Shown piece after piece: positions 32,801 to 39,829 of a DNA stretch of 64,000 nucleotides. Location of the stretch: assembly GCF_016920785.2 (NCBI RefSeq), contig NW_024609835.1, positions 27,539,297-27,603,296 of the forward strand. Direction: 5' to 3'. The notes beneath the pieces were generated by a model, which saw only the letters and a program-made list of their open reading frames with translations, did not search any database and was not told the DNA's origin. The stretch's first letter is position 1; every line of letters begins with the position of its first letter. The DNA comes from Ixodes scapularis. Taxonomy: Eukaryota; Arthropoda; Arachnida; Ixodida; Ixodidae. The position numbers and the translations under genes are program-made.

Positions 32801-33956
32801 GGAATGTATTTAAAGAAAAATACAGGTGACAGCTTCAGATAATAACAAAATGTTTGCTTCTCCAAAAAGAACAAAAAAAAACATTTCATCATCCGGCTGC
32901 AAGCGACTTTCAAAATAGAAGAGTGCAATGTGAACTGAAGTGCTACTGCATGAACGGTTCTACGTTGAATGTTCATGATCTAACAACTTTTAAATTTGTA
33001 GTGTTCCTTTCCTAACTATGCACACGCTTAGACGTGACGCAAAACATTCCAAGCGTGGACACTCTCGCTCAAGGCCACGCATACGAAAAAGCAGTCATTG
33101 TTGTTTGACCTTAGTTGAAGGCGCTTTTGAAATAGATGCATATTACGGGCGTCACACGGCCCATGCCCCAGCGATCTACGGGGGGGGGGGGGGGGGGGGG
33201 GGGGGGATATCTCGGAAACGCAAACACCCAGAGTACAGATAACCCTTCTATTATAAATCATATCGCACGAGACAGCGATGATCGGCCCGCTGGCGCACAT
33301 ACCCATCCTTCGGCAAGATGTGCTCGATCTCGACTTGGTGATAGGCAATAAGCTCGGATGTTTTGCTGGCAAACGTCTGAAAAAAGAAGACAAAAAAAAA
33401 AAAAGACAAAAATGGTTAGACAGCGCCTTATCGGAGTGCAGTAAATAGCGCTGATCAAAGCTGTTTTCAAGTTTCCTCATTTGTAAAACGAGGAAAAAGC
33501 ACAAGTTGCTTCTTTTGAGATTTCTTTTCGTAAAAGTGGAGAGGAAATCGATTTTAGGGGTTTTGTTATAAACAGCGGAAGGTGGCCTGCTTACACACCG
33601 AACACATCGGGGTTAAAAGTTTGCAGCCCCGTTGGTAGGGCGGTGAGCGGATGAAAGTGCTTGAACAGCGCGGACGACCGGCAGAAAGCACGGCAGTATA
33701 AATTTGCACAGGTCAGGTGTTAAACTAGGGAGACGCGCCCGAGCAAGCGTACAGCAAAGGCTGCTGGAACATGTTTCTGTCTCGAACAGAACGCAGCCGA
33801 CAGAGTTGCAACAGCGAACACGTGCTTTCGGCGCCGACTCACCAAAAAGCGGGTGCTGCTGGTTCCCTGGTCAATGGCCCCAACGAGCGGGCCATGCTTG
33901 CCGCTCACGATCTTGGTTGGGGAAGCCATCGGCTGCACCTTGGAATGCTGGTTCAT
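2881..33956 (-). CDS. GK: Glycerol kinase, 14 exons, C-terminal exons missing beyond the left edge
   Basis: Glycerol kinase phosphorylates glycerol to glycerol 3-phosphate with ATP (FGGY kinase family). Exons on the minus strand, all with AG/GT borders and continuous phase, are 33956-33843, 33376-33303, 24455-24349, 20532-20455, 19803-19724, 19000-18863, 18347-18238, 17125-17023, 16124-16057, 14851-14809, 12476-12396, 8469-8391, 6082-5910 and 3010-2881. Joined they give about 459 residues. Visible marks in order are GAIDQGTSST (phosphate-binding start), SNQRETT, STYFSAVKLVWLLEN (FGGY signature 1), TDVTNASRTML, CLGDQSAALVGQ (catalytic Asp), TYGTGCFLL, HGLLTTVAYKLG, GLYAPYWQPDARG, GLTQFTTKAHIARATLE (FGGY signature 2) and LLVDGGM. 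The start at 33956 has a second Met at codon 10, which would match the usual N-terminal length better. Roughly 60-90 residues, including the conserved ETTALGAA block, are not found between 1 and 2880. The last donor is taken as 2881; one a few bases away cannot be excluded. No frame-breaking lesion is seen, so the gene looks active. Confidence 0.96.
3011..4796. other. Glycerol kinase intron, mostly unassigned
   Basis: No gene is seen. Around 3820-3990 there are several short copies of CCGAAAC/AACCG-type words, like those at 28430-28500, suggesting the worn end of an inverted-repeat element. The rest is AT-rich single-copy-looking sequence. Confidence 0.35.
4797..5872. mobile_element. Inverted-repeat element with TTCACACACTTGC-type ends
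   Basis: The left end reads AAAGGCTGCTTCACACACTTGCA in two overlapping parts, and the right end is the inverted match GCAAGTGTGTGAACGGGCCTT. The same terminal words occur at 6911-7280, 50985-52628 and 62676-62893, so this is one widespread end type. The interior holds a Helitron-like coding fragment, which may be captured or may mark the true origin of the element. No clear target duplication is seen. Confidence 0.5.
5043..5633 (+). pseudogene. Helitron-like protein N-terminal fragment
   Basis: The frame encodes a strongly basic Arg/Lys/Glu-rich segment (LERRHREQSQRCKGRRR ... KRKREAQRG) followed by FVDYPFGVTCAVCDQLW. A basic charged repeat before a PFGxxCxVCDxLW motif is typical of the N-terminus of Helitron-encoded proteins. 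The Rep and helicase domains are absent, and the frame runs off without a plausible start. It lies in a glycerol kinase intron and is probably not expressed as a gene. Confidence 0.5.
6657..8213. mobile_element. hAT-type element with perfect 8-bp target duplication
   Basis: The ends are CAGTGTTGTACGGAACG at the left and an inverted GTGTACAACACTG at the right. ACTAGCAA flanks it exactly on both sides (6649-6656 and 8214-8221). An 8-bp duplication with CAG...CTG ends marks the hAT superfamily. No transposase is readable, so it is non-autonomous. It lies between glycerol kinase exons 12 and 13 and contains two smaller inverted-repeat elements. Confidence 0.85.
6911..7281. mobile_element. Two adjacent small inverted-repeat elements
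   Basis: The first unit (about 6911-7092) runs from TTAAGGCACACTTGTGCAAC to an inverted match ending in AATTTAA. The second (about 7089-7281) runs from TTTAAGGCCTGTTCACACAC to GCAAGTGTCTGAATGGC. Each folds on itself around a GTTTTTAAG ... CTTAAAAAC core. They belong to the same end type as 4797-5872. Confidence 0.6.
9417..10561. mobile_element. hAT-type element nested in a larger one
   Basis: The termini are CAGGGGTGGAAC at the left and the inverted GTTCCACCCCTG at the right. CATTAA occurs directly outside both ends. Subterminal regions carry many repeated short words: GGAGCAG on the left (9447-9535) and ATGGCGCA on the right (10440-10545). Such words are typical of hAT transposase binding zones. 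No coding sequence is recognised. Confidence 0.68.
10750..11460 (+). mobile_element. LINE 3' end with zinc-knuckle C-terminus
   Basis: The plus frame reads a basic segment, then MQGKSALTIYRAQKQEIKKE, LYDNSVGSSLLFEARTG and CDVCNR, then after a stop ETVEHVIIRCT. This is the C-terminal region found after the reverse transcriptase of some arthropod LINEs, closing with a C-x2-C...H-x4-C knuckle. An A-rich stretch and a 3' UTR-like sequence with GCTAGGTGGCGCGAGCTGCC follow to about 11460. It is 5' truncated. Confidence 0.7.
11835..12395. other. Glycerol kinase intron, nothing recognised
   Basis: AT-rich intron sequence with stop codons in all frames. No repeat ends, RNA gene or domain are seen. 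Confidence 0.4.
12477..13600. other. Glycerol kinase intron, mostly unassigned
   Basis: From about 12733 to 12830 there are repeated words GAATAGTGG and AAATATT that resemble a subterminal zone of a hAT-type element, but no second end is found. The rest shows no feature. Confidence 0.35.
13601..14531. mobile_element. Short non-autonomous relative of the pogo-like element, with internal tandem repeats
   Basis: It starts CCGTAAAATCCCGTAAGGAC and ends in the inverted match GGATTTTACGG, with TA on both sides (13599-13600, 14532-14533). The first 80 bp match the first 80 bp of 17-2291 closely. From about 13745 to 14390 it consists of an imperfect tandem repeat of roughly 88 bp built around GATACCGCAGATCGCGG, TTCACGATGCAATA and ACACGC. 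No transposase is present, so it would need one supplied from elsewhere. Confidence 0.8.
15291..15719. mobile_element. 429-bp foldback element in a glycerol kinase intron
   Basis: Positions 15291-15481 and 15529-15719 are inverted copies of each other with only a handful of mismatches in 191 bp, around a 47-bp centre. The ends are TACTATCGGGG and CCCCTATAGTA. It lies between glycerol kinase exons 9 and 10. A transcript would form a very long hairpin. It is best read as a foldback-type MITE or a recent palindromic duplication. Confidence 0.8.
16125..17022. other. Glycerol kinase intron, nothing recognised
   Basis: AT-rich with two homopolymer tracts near 16257-16290 and 16312-16330. No feature is supported. 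Confidence 0.4.
17126..18237. other. Glycerol kinase intron with a short palindromic motif
   Basis: At 17899-17967 an imperfect inverted repeat carries CCCACTAAATATAGTGGG and CTAAATTTAGTGGGG. The same palindrome type fills elements D and E (51401-52187, 19332-19587), so this may be a worn relative. Nothing else is recognised. Confidence 0.4.
18540..18600. repeat. Perfect 26-bp inverted repeat with 9-nt loop
   Basis: Arms 18540-18565 and 18575-18600 are perfect complements around AGAGGCTCC. The structure lies in the intron between glycerol kinase exons 6 and 7, 193 bp upstream of exon 7 in transcript direction. Its symmetry is too exact for chance and suggests a recent origin or selection. 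Confidence 0.75.
19332..19587 (-). mobile_element. Element E: compact T4-targeting palindrome-rich element
   Basis: Read on the minus strand it starts AGAGCATAGCTCTTAGG next to TTTT. It carries the palindromes TATGGGAAACGTCCCATA and CCACTAAATGTAGTGG and TCACGTG/TGACGTC words. It then ends CAAGAGCTGCGCTCTAATT followed by a 40-bp tail like that of elements A-D, up to a T-run. At 256 bp it is the shortest copy and lacks a long array, so it shows the basic layout of the family. It lies in the intron between glycerol kinase exons 5 and 6. Confidence 0.75.
20533..21120. other. Glycerol kinase intron, nothing recognised
   Basis: AT-rich intron sequence without repeat ends, RNA genes or readable protein. 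Confidence 0.4.
21121..21763. mobile_element. Inverted-repeat element X, first copy
   Basis: The ends are AAAGGGATACTTCAACGAAA at the left and the inverted TTTCGTTGTATTATCCCTTT at the right, flanked by TTTA/TAAA. The same sequence recurs at 35503-36102 with only scattered differences; the second copy lacks about 40 bp near its right end. The minus strand carries an open frame of 146 codons (21559-21119) that is open in both copies. No known transposase motif is visible in it. Confidence 0.82.
21761..22287. mobile_element. Inverted-repeat element Y abutting element X
   Basis: The ends are TTTAAAGGGAAGCTGAAG and the inverted GTTCCAGCTACCCTTTAAA. It begins in the TTTA that closes element X, so one inserted at the TTTAAA-type end of the other. 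The interior has no recognised coding sequence. Confidence 0.65.
22288..23617. other. Glycerol kinase intron, nothing recognised
   Basis: AT-rich intron sequence with A-runs and a TATATATA tract near 22700. No feature is supported. Confidence 0.4.
23620..23790. mobile_element. 171-bp MITE with TA target duplication
   Basis: The left end CCGTCAAATACCGGGC and the right end, inverted CCATAGAATACTGGCC, match at most positions, and TA flanks both (23618-23619, 23791-23792). The end motif resembles that of the pogo-like element at 17-2291, so a Tc1/mariner-type origin is likely. Confidence 0.6.
24812..25046. mobile_element. Palindromic MITE, copy 1 of a three-member family
   Basis: The element is inverted around 24940, with the core TAGTGGGTAGACGTCAA ... 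TTGACGTCTACCCACTA at 24909-24954. Outer words are GTCTGCTTCTTGCACAGG and CCTGTGCAAGAAGCAGAC. A second full copy is at 58190-58405 and a half copy at 35115-35190. It lies in the long intron upstream of glycerol kinase exon 3. Confidence 0.75.
25505..25801 (+). mobile_element. LINE ORF1-like C-terminal fragment
   Basis: The plus frame reads NERAHRIGRFSSTKSRPIVV, then ELRSIKENQNILAKAHKLK and ISKEFS, closing with a stop after SERKKLL. The pattern ERAHRxGRF...RPIxV...KxxIL...AxKLK...ISxDFS is that of L1-type ORF1 RNA-binding proteins. Only the C-terminal part is present. Confidence 0.62.
26137..26470 (-). mobile_element. Penelope-like element, C-terminal end
   Basis: Read on the minus strand, frames give RRRLLLESWHIQ, GNINRSTGTLPSSYVSGLR and, at the end, RNVGIFAF. 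A RxLLESWxIQ...GNxNRxxGxLPxxYxxGL block is the tail of the GIY-YIG endonuclease-bearing protein of arthropod Penelope-like elements. The element is strongly 5' truncated and its 3' end lies near 26100. Confidence 0.6.
26471..27390. other. Glycerol kinase intron, nothing recognised
   Basis: AT-rich sequence. Short open frames have no recognisable domain. Confidence 0.35.
27391..27470. repeat. Exact 40-bp tandem duplication
   Basis: 27391-27430 and 27431-27470 are identical, starting AGGGGTGATCAAAACTTG. The sharp exact copy suggests a recent slip. Confidence 0.9.
28075..28260. repeat. Cluster of TCACGTGA-type words
   Basis: Several GTCACGTGA, GTCACGTTA and TCACGTGACGTGACA words occur within 190 bp around an AT-rich centre in mirrored order. 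This resembles the ends of a worn foldback element and shares its E-box word with elements A-C. Function is unknown. Confidence 0.4.
28640..32044 (+). mobile_element. Non-LTR retrotransposon (LINE), 5' truncated and decayed
   Basis: In order, the plus strand shows the end of an apurinic-type endonuclease domain (GSFYRPPG, GSDFNLPDINW near 28690-28815), a linker, and reverse transcriptase blocks. These are PPEWKLVKAASIHKSG, YKPISLTSVCCKTIKHI, QHGFRSGFF, a motif near LYADDCTIYR (about 30357-30386), LVLSWCETWKMSLNIKKC and FKYLGVYFSSDLSW. Stops and shifts break the frame many times. An 86-bp unit repeats four times at 30482-30825. About 490 bp of unrelated sequence separates the reverse transcriptase end (about 30980) from the C-terminal part (about 31465). 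The 3' end closes with a TAAA-type tail at 32022-32044. The order fits jockey/CR1-like LINEs. Confidence 0.85.
30482..30825 (+). repeat. Four tandem 86-bp copies inside the reverse transcriptase
   Basis: Copies start at 30482, 30568, 30654 and 30740, each with AAAGTGCTGTTATATT. They differ by a few bases. Since 86 is not a multiple of three, each copy shifts the reading frame, so the expansion arose after or while the element lost function. Confidence 0.9.
32149..32696. mobile_element. Inverted-repeat element with TTAAAGGCACACTGACA ends
   Basis: The left end is TTTAAAGGCACACTGACAGG and the right end the inverted GTGTCAGTGTCCCTTAA. It has the same general TTTAAAGG outer end as elements X and Y but a different inner sequence. 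No coding sequence is seen. Confidence 0.6.
33180..33206. repeat. 27-bp G homopolymer in glycerol kinase intron 2
   Basis: A run of 27 G lies about 100 bp downstream of exon 2 in transcript direction, where it becomes a C-run. The length may be imprecise in the assembly. Similar G tracts lie at 36127-36160 and 39079-39103. Confidence 0.9.
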
Positions 33957-34728
33957 CGCTGTTTAATTGCGGTAAGTTCGCACGAATACGTGACCGAGGT
34001 GCAACCTGTACGCAATCATCACTTACCGTATGCGAGCACGTACTTTACGATACAAACGTGACGCGCACCACCCGTACTTTGTAGAAAGCCGGCAAGCCGC
34101 GGCGCCGCGGAAGCAACACTTTTTTTTTTTTTTTTTTTTTCGTGCGTGTGGCGGACAGTGTTTGCGGAGTAAGGACCGAATGCCGCCAGACTTAGCCAAA
34201 TACGTTCTTTCCCGCCAGGTGTCCCTTACATCTTTTTCTTTTTTAAGTTGTTATTCGTGATTATAAATACAAAGAGGTGCTTTTCAACGCTTACATATTC
34301 AAGAAAACACGGAGATTGAGCACTTACTGATCGGATCGCCCAGCAACAAAAGAAATGCAGATTCGGGTATTCGCGCCACTTCCGGCCGCCATGACAGGGG
34401 GATAGAAATACTTCTGGTTCTCCTATGTTTACCTTGTGTTTCGTTGTGGGTGTGATCGTGTGCTACGGCTCTCGATTCTCTAACGAGCTATTAGGCACTA
34501 GTCATTTTATAAATGTATTCAACCTCGTTGGGAGTACTGCAACGTTGGAGTGCTGTAACCGTACACTAGAGCTTCGCTTTGCTAGCGGGAGCGCGTGCCG
34601 TCACTCGAAGCACGCGAAGCATGGCTTGGGCGCGCTCCTGCTGGGCCGCTTTCCTCAGCGGAACATCTAACCAACGAATCTAACTAAAACTTAATTGCGT
34701 GAAAAAGTACGTTCTAAAAGCGCTAAAA
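33957..34728. promoter_or_regulatory. Shared intergenic promoter region between glycerol kinase and the THAP gene
   Basis: The two start codons face away from each other 772 bp apart. Inside lie an ETS-type site, CACTTCCGG at 34377-34385, and directly next to it a YY1-type site, GCCGCCATGAC at 34385-34395. Adjacent ETS and YY1 sites are a known signature of TATA-less housekeeping promoters. A short CG-rich stretch lies at 34088-34110, followed by a T-run of about 22. The motifs are seen; promoter use and direction are inferred. The ETS/YY1 pair is 334 bp from the THAP ATG and may belong mainly to that gene. Confidence 0.5.
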
Positions 34729-37700
34729 ATGCCGCAGTGTTGTGCTTCCGGCTGCACGATGCGCACCGGCACGAACAAAATGTCCGAAGTGAAGTTCTTT
34801 AGATTTCCTCGAGACGAGGGTCGCCGTCGAGCTTGGGCGACCGCAGTTCGACGTGTCAACTTCCTTCCTAACAATGGCACGAGGATATGCAGCAAGCATT
34901 TCACAACGGGTAAGCGGTTGCTACAAAATTTGGCTTAGTTTAATCTTTTCCTATCGCAAGCGGTGACCTTTGTTAAACTGTCGTGGTCTAAGTGTTATTC
35001 TGTCGTGGTCATTGTCTAAGTACCAACATTTTGTTTGGCGCTATCTGGCAACTGAAGTGACTGAAGCAAGAAACATTGCGTATGCCTGGAAGTGGCATTG
35101 TTTAAACGTGAACTATGCGGAGCGCAAGTTCGTCTGCTTCTTGCACAGGGGTGGCGATGATGTCAGCATGCCAAGCTCTTATTGACTGATTGAAAAAAAA
35201 AAAAAAAATCAAAGCTAGTCAGGGCTCGGCGTCGTTGTGACGCCTCCGCAACTTGTGCAAACGTTGCTAGTCGGTGACAGCCAGGTCAAGAACAAAGTGG
35301 AAGCTCCTCCCACCCCTTTCCACTTTAGTAGAGCGAACGCTGGAGAGGAGGCGACCTCCTCTCCACCGTTCGCTCCGCTGAAGTGGAAAGGGGTGGAAGG
35401 AGCTTCCACTTTGTTCCTGACGAGGAACTCCCGCGGAAGGGGGTACCCCACCTCACTTACTTCAGTTCGCCTCCCGTAAAGCACTGGATAATCCAGTGCT
35501 TTAAAGGGATACTTCAACGAAATTTGAAATATTCCCGTCGTGTTCAAAAATAGGTTGAATATGATCCACAATATCCATAAATGACAATTGCACGTTTGTA
35601 TTTTGATCCTGGTGACTGTATTTTTCGTTATAAACGGCCCACTCTGGCAAGCGCTCGGAGAAGGCCCAGCTTAGAGCACGTGACATCCAACGCAATCGTG
35701 ACGTAGGTCGTCTCAAGACGAGCAAAGCTACGGCGAGGCTGACGTCCGGAGGATGGCCTAGTCGTTCCAGCCACCGAAGCGGCTGCTTTTGTACGAATTT
35801 TGAGTGACGGGTTAATCTTCTATAATCTTCTAGGGGGACAATAGCGACTTCTGCGACACACAAAAGGGATTCTCGGGAAGAGGGGAGTTCCTCCTTCCCC
35901 CCTTCTCTCGTCGTGGCCGGAGACGAGACAACCTCCGTCACTAGCTGTCAAGGTTCCTAGACGAGCATTACAAACGAGGCGTTAGCGACATCCACCAGGT
36001 GCTCTTTGCTAACAAGATATTGGTATGCTCCATGTGATACTGCTCTTTTGAACACATCTAGACCAAAAAATTGAGCGCCGAAATTTCGTTGTAGTATCCC
36101 TATAATCGCAACCAATGAAGCGAAGCGGGGGGGGGGGGGGGGGGGCGGGGGGGGGGGGGGTGTTGCTGGTGTTGTGACTGTAAGCTTGTTTGTCTTGCCT
36201 TGGCGGGTTGTGTAATAGATCCTCAACACGTGAAGCGTCACGTGTTGAGTGCGGGCCCGGCTTGTTTTGTCGGGCCTCGGCAGAACTGTCGGTCTGCGGA
36301 GCGCGAAAACTGAACCTTGCCCATAGGCCCGCCTGGGAACAAGAAACCGCTCGCACCTGCGTGGGAAGAAACCGCTCTGGACAGAACGACTGGATGCACG
36401 CCACCATGACTATGGCGCCGCGTAACGCAGGCAAAAGAAACCTCTCCACGTAATCAGGAGTTAATCCCGTACCAGGGATGGGCAGTATTTCAAATACATT
36501 GTGTATTTTGCGTTTGTAATTAATTACAAATTGGGAAATGTATTTGACGTGTGTATTTAAATACTAAAACGTGGGTATTTCAAATACAATTGTTATTAAA
36601 TACAATTTTGTGGTAGAAAATACATCCCTCAAATTTATTGTCACTGTTCAGAGTAGGAAGAAAACTAGGTTCTGCACCGAATGCAGTGTCTCTCAATCAA
36701 GCACAAGCGTTTAGTGACTTTGTGATTACGGTGCTAGTCCAGGGCAAGAATAGTGACGAAATCGGCATTCACAGGCAGACTGGCTAAATAAGTGCCTGTG
36801 ACCACTTGTGATGCTTTCCAGCCTGATTTCCATCCATACTTTTGTCTGGAACATTCTAAATGCGCGGGTCGTCCAGATTTTCGTAATTGGTGCGAGTTGC
36901 AACAATAAAAAATCCTCTAGCTAGTGCTGCGCGTCTTGGTCGTTTCGCTTCTTTGTTGGTCTATACCAAAATGTAATCGACAAAAAAAGCTGCTTGAAAC
37001 TCTGTACTTTTTTCACCTATTACGTCCAAGCTGATTTCATTTTTTTTTTTGTGATTATATTTATATTACGTTACTAGAGCCTCGCTCAGTAACTCCCGAG
37101 TGTGCGATGCAAAATTAAGATGAGATACCCAGAAACCTGTTGTAGGTGCCCGAAGTCGCCGACGCAAATTTTGAGGAATGTATTTGGAAAAGTATTTGGA
37201 GGAGACCAAATACATTTGGTTGTATTTGTATCTTGTACTTAAATGCTTGTTTGGAAGTGTAATTAGATTTGTGATTAAATACATTTTTGACGAAGTAATT
37301 TGTATTTCGATAATATTTGCATGTATTTTGCCCATCCCTGTCCCGTACATTAATCACTATTTTTTTTTTCTTCACAAACCAACGCTGACACGACGTCAAG
37401 TTGCTGGGAGAAATTTTCCCGTCTGAAGCGGGCCTCAGCAATTTCGGGGTTGCTGGCGGGTTGTTCCTTAGCTGTCCCTCGATCGACTCGAATTGCTGAG
37501 TGCGGGTCCGTTTGAAGTGGCAGCAGCCAATCAGGGACGCGATATTTTGACATGATACACCGCGTGCCAGTGATGATGACAACTGAAGACTTCGTTCTGG
37601 TTTGAAATTGATAATTTTTTTGGAAATAGACCGTTTCAGAAAGACGAGTTAGCATTCTCAACGCCATTTGAAGGTATAAAAGACACGTTTGCAGCGCATA

Positions 37701-37966
37701 GCGGTGTGTCTAAATAGTGCAAGGAAAAAAAAAATTGTGACGAACACAGGCGGTCCGTGCTGCGACGTCAAGTTGCTGGGAGAAATTACCCCATCTGAAG
37801 CGGGCCGAATCAACGCAATCAGAAGTTTGTCCCCTCCTCTCCCTCAGTTTCTCGCGCATTCCGCCGCACAGGGTAGAAGGGCTATGCACGATGTTTCGGA
37901 GTGCGCCTGCTAGGAGTACGGAACGGGCACGGCTGCCGTGCGTCCGCGATAGTACAGCGTGCCCCC

Positions 37967-38014
<48 letters not shown>

Positions 38015-39693
38015 TATGGTGTGTTTTTTTTCCCCCAAAATAGATTAAGTAGCGCTCAAATGTAGCGCTAACGGTCCGAACTAGATGCTTTTGAACTAAC
38101 CCTTATCTTAAGCAAAAGTTACGTGTGATATTTTTTAAAATTTCAGTCGAAAAATGGGTCTTGTTTTCGCCCAGTTTCGGTTCGGTAACTGGTGCCCTTT
38201 CAGCGCCATGTATTCGAGAACTCCGCCTGCCGGTGGTGACGCGGTGACGGATAGTCTGGAAACCTGGGCATCCGGTCACGCATCATGGTTCAAACCGCTG
38301 GTGCTACATTTTGGGCGGAGAATAAACGTTCGGCGGTGCGTAGTTAATTTTTGCGGGAAAACATAACAAAAACAAAACGACAGCAACTCTCTCAATATTT
38401 TGGGGGGACGCTTAAAGTTTTCCGCAATTATTTGTTGCAACATCGGGACAATACAATTTCTGTTCTAAGCACTTCATAAGTTCATAACAGACCGCAAAAA
38501 CGGCTTCTCAGCGTATCACGCTGCGATTTAGCACAGAGGTGCGGCTAGGTGGTGAATTATTTATGTCAAAATACCGAAGAATAAAATTACCTCATAAACG
38601 AAAAAAAAAAAAAAAAAAAAAAAAAAAACACCTGCTCTGGGCAACATACGGCGGCATAGCGGACGATGCGCGCCTACTTCGATGCACTACCGAAAGATGG
38701 CAGAAGTGTGCCCACTGCCAAGCGCTCGGAGCTTCCCAAGGTGATCACAGAGAGCGCCGAGTCGGGTTTCGGTTGGCGGACGAAAAGTTTGATTACGCTT
38801 CCTTCAGCATGGTGCGCGCCTCTGTAATGTACAATTTAAAATTAAATATATTTGATTTAGATTTCTATGTCATGTACGAGGAATGGGGGCCCTCCTCGGG
38901 ACTTCTACGAAAATGTTCGGTTTAGGTGCCGCCTATCTTCGCAAGAGCCTAGATTTTAAGAAAGAGAGCCGCTGGAGCTAGGAAGTCGGTTTGCAGTTGC
39001 GTCGTTGCGTTTTATTGCGGACACCTTCTGCGGATATGAGTTTCTTACACATGCGTTGCTGTGTGGCGAGGACCGTAGCGGGGGGGGGGGGGGGGGGGGG
39101 GGGAGGGGAGGGGAGGGGGGGGAGGGGACGGGAGGGGACGCTAGGTATTTTGCTGTAATTGCGGGCTCCACATAAAGCCACTGGCTGACAGCGCCATTAA
39201 TAACTTTACTGCAAATTTCTGAAAGTGGAACAAAGCCATTCGCAAATGAGAATAAGACAAAAATTTGTCTGATTCAGTGTTTTTTTTTTTTTTTTCTCGC
39301 CCAGGAAGACCGTCAAAAGATCCAGATCACCCAGACTGGGTGCCACATATCTTTGCCTTCAAAAGCTGGAGACCCCTTCAGAACCGCTCAGCCGTCCTAC
39401 GCTACCAGCGTGCTGTCTCCCGTCGCCAAGCGTCGCTCCCTCGTGATCACACCGCGGTGTCAACGTCAGCTGCTGTAGTGGGTTCTGCCCCGAGCGAAGT
39501 AACCGAAGAAAATAGCAACTCTACGACGAGTGAAAGGACTGTCGAGGAGACTGGCATTTCTTGCTCAACGGACCTGACGGGTGCACAGATTGAATACCTC
39601 GTGGAAGAGAACAGGCGACTAAGAATGCAGTGCGATGTAATGAAGAGACAGTTTGCAACATTTGTTTCAGGCATGAATCTCAAAAGCATATGA
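34729..39693 (+). CDS. THAP-domain zinc-finger protein, two exons
   Basis: Exon 1 is 34729-34909 (donor GTAAGC) and exon 2 is 39305-39693 (acceptor after a T-rich tract ending in CCCAG). They join in phase 1 to a 189-residue protein. Residues 1 to about 80 form a THAP C2CH finger, a DNA-binding fold. It has Cys4 or Cys5 and Cys9, then FFRFP at 23-27, Trp36, Pro47 and CSKH at 54-57. The typical continuation GRPSKDPDHPDWVPHIF is supplied by exon 2, which confirms the splice. A Ser/Thr-rich stretch follows, then a C-terminal coiled coil around TGAQIEYLVEENRRLR, as in many THAP proteins that dimerise. The gene is divergent from glycerol kinase. A 77-bp duplication begins in the last coding bases and runs past the stop. 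The 4.4-kb intron is full of repeats. It could be a cellular THAP gene or a domesticated transposase end; the short length and lack of a transposase core favour a regulator. Confidence 0.86.
34910..35114. other. Start of the THAP intron, nothing recognised
   Basis: No motif or repeat is seen beyond the splice donor at 34910. Confidence 0.4.
35115..35190. mobile_element. Half copy of the palindromic MITE family
   Basis: Contains the outer arm with GTTCGTCTGCTTCTTGCACAGG and the inner word AGCTCTTATTG, as in 24812-25046, then breaks off in an A-run. Confidence 0.65.
35289..35416. repeat. 128-bp hairpin in the THAP intron
   Basis: Arms starting GAACAAAGTGGAAGCTCC and ending in its complement are almost perfectly paired around the centre GAGGAGGCGACCTCCTC. 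It is likely a small foldback element. Confidence 0.75.
35503..36102. mobile_element. Inverted-repeat element X, second copy
   Basis: Nearly the same sequence as 21121-21763 in the same orientation, with ends AAAGGGATACTTCAACG and CGTTGTAGTATCCCT. The 146-codon minus-strand frame (35941-35501) is again open, although bases differ. It lies in the THAP intron. Confidence 0.82.
36127..36160. repeat. G-rich homopolymer tract
   Basis: Nineteen G, one C and fourteen G directly to the right of element X copy 2. It could form a G-quadruplex; its length may vary. Confidence 0.85.
36473..37340. mobile_element. hAT-type element with perfect 8-bp target duplication
   Basis: Ends CAGGGATGGGCAGTATTT and the inverted TATTTTGCCCATCCCTG are flanked exactly by TCCCGTAC (36465-36472 and 37341-37348). 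The interior repeats GTATTTGAAATAC-like words near both ends, as usual for transposase binding. No transposase is readable. It lies in the THAP intron. Confidence 0.9.
37380..37815. repeat. Pair of direct repeats about 375 bp apart
   Basis: The words CGACGTCAAGTTGCTGGGAG and TCTGAAGCGGGCC occur at about 37393-37434 and again at about 37765-37806 with few differences. No TG...CA ends or target duplication were found, so an LTR is not supported. Confidence 0.6.
37962..38011. repeat. C-run followed by (AC)n microsatellite
   Basis: About 22 C followed by about 14 AC units. A similar compound repeat is at 62229-62265. Confidence 0.9.
38012..39304. other. End of the THAP intron, simple repeats only
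   Basis: Contains an A-run at about 38601-38628 and a G-run followed by GGGGA units at 39079-39142. No gene or element ends are recognised. Confidence 0.4.
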
Positions 39694-39791
39694 GGAATGG
39701 AGTTTTTCACTGGATATTGAAGAGACAGTTTGCAACATTTGTTTCAGGCATGAATCTCAAAAGCATATGAGGAATGGAGTTTTTCACTGGA
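39641..39791. repeat. 77-bp tandem duplication at the THAP 3' end
   Basis: The segment starting TGAAGAGACAGTTTGCAAC at 39641 is repeated from 39718 with near identity. The first copy carries the last 17 codons and the stop, so the protein is not altered. The second copy lies in the 3' UTR. Confidence 0.88.
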
Positions 39792-39829
39792 CTATAGTCA
39801 GTTACAGGTTAAGAAGGTAGCGGCAAATG

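Noticed and set aside
33028..33504. 158-codon minus-strand frame across glycerol kinase exon 2
   Set aside because: It reads through the 27-G tract as a proline run and uses the wrong phase for the exon.
37380..37815. LTR pair
   Set aside because: The repeats are only about 42 bp, lack TG...CA ends, and no retroviral-type coding sequence lies between or beside them.
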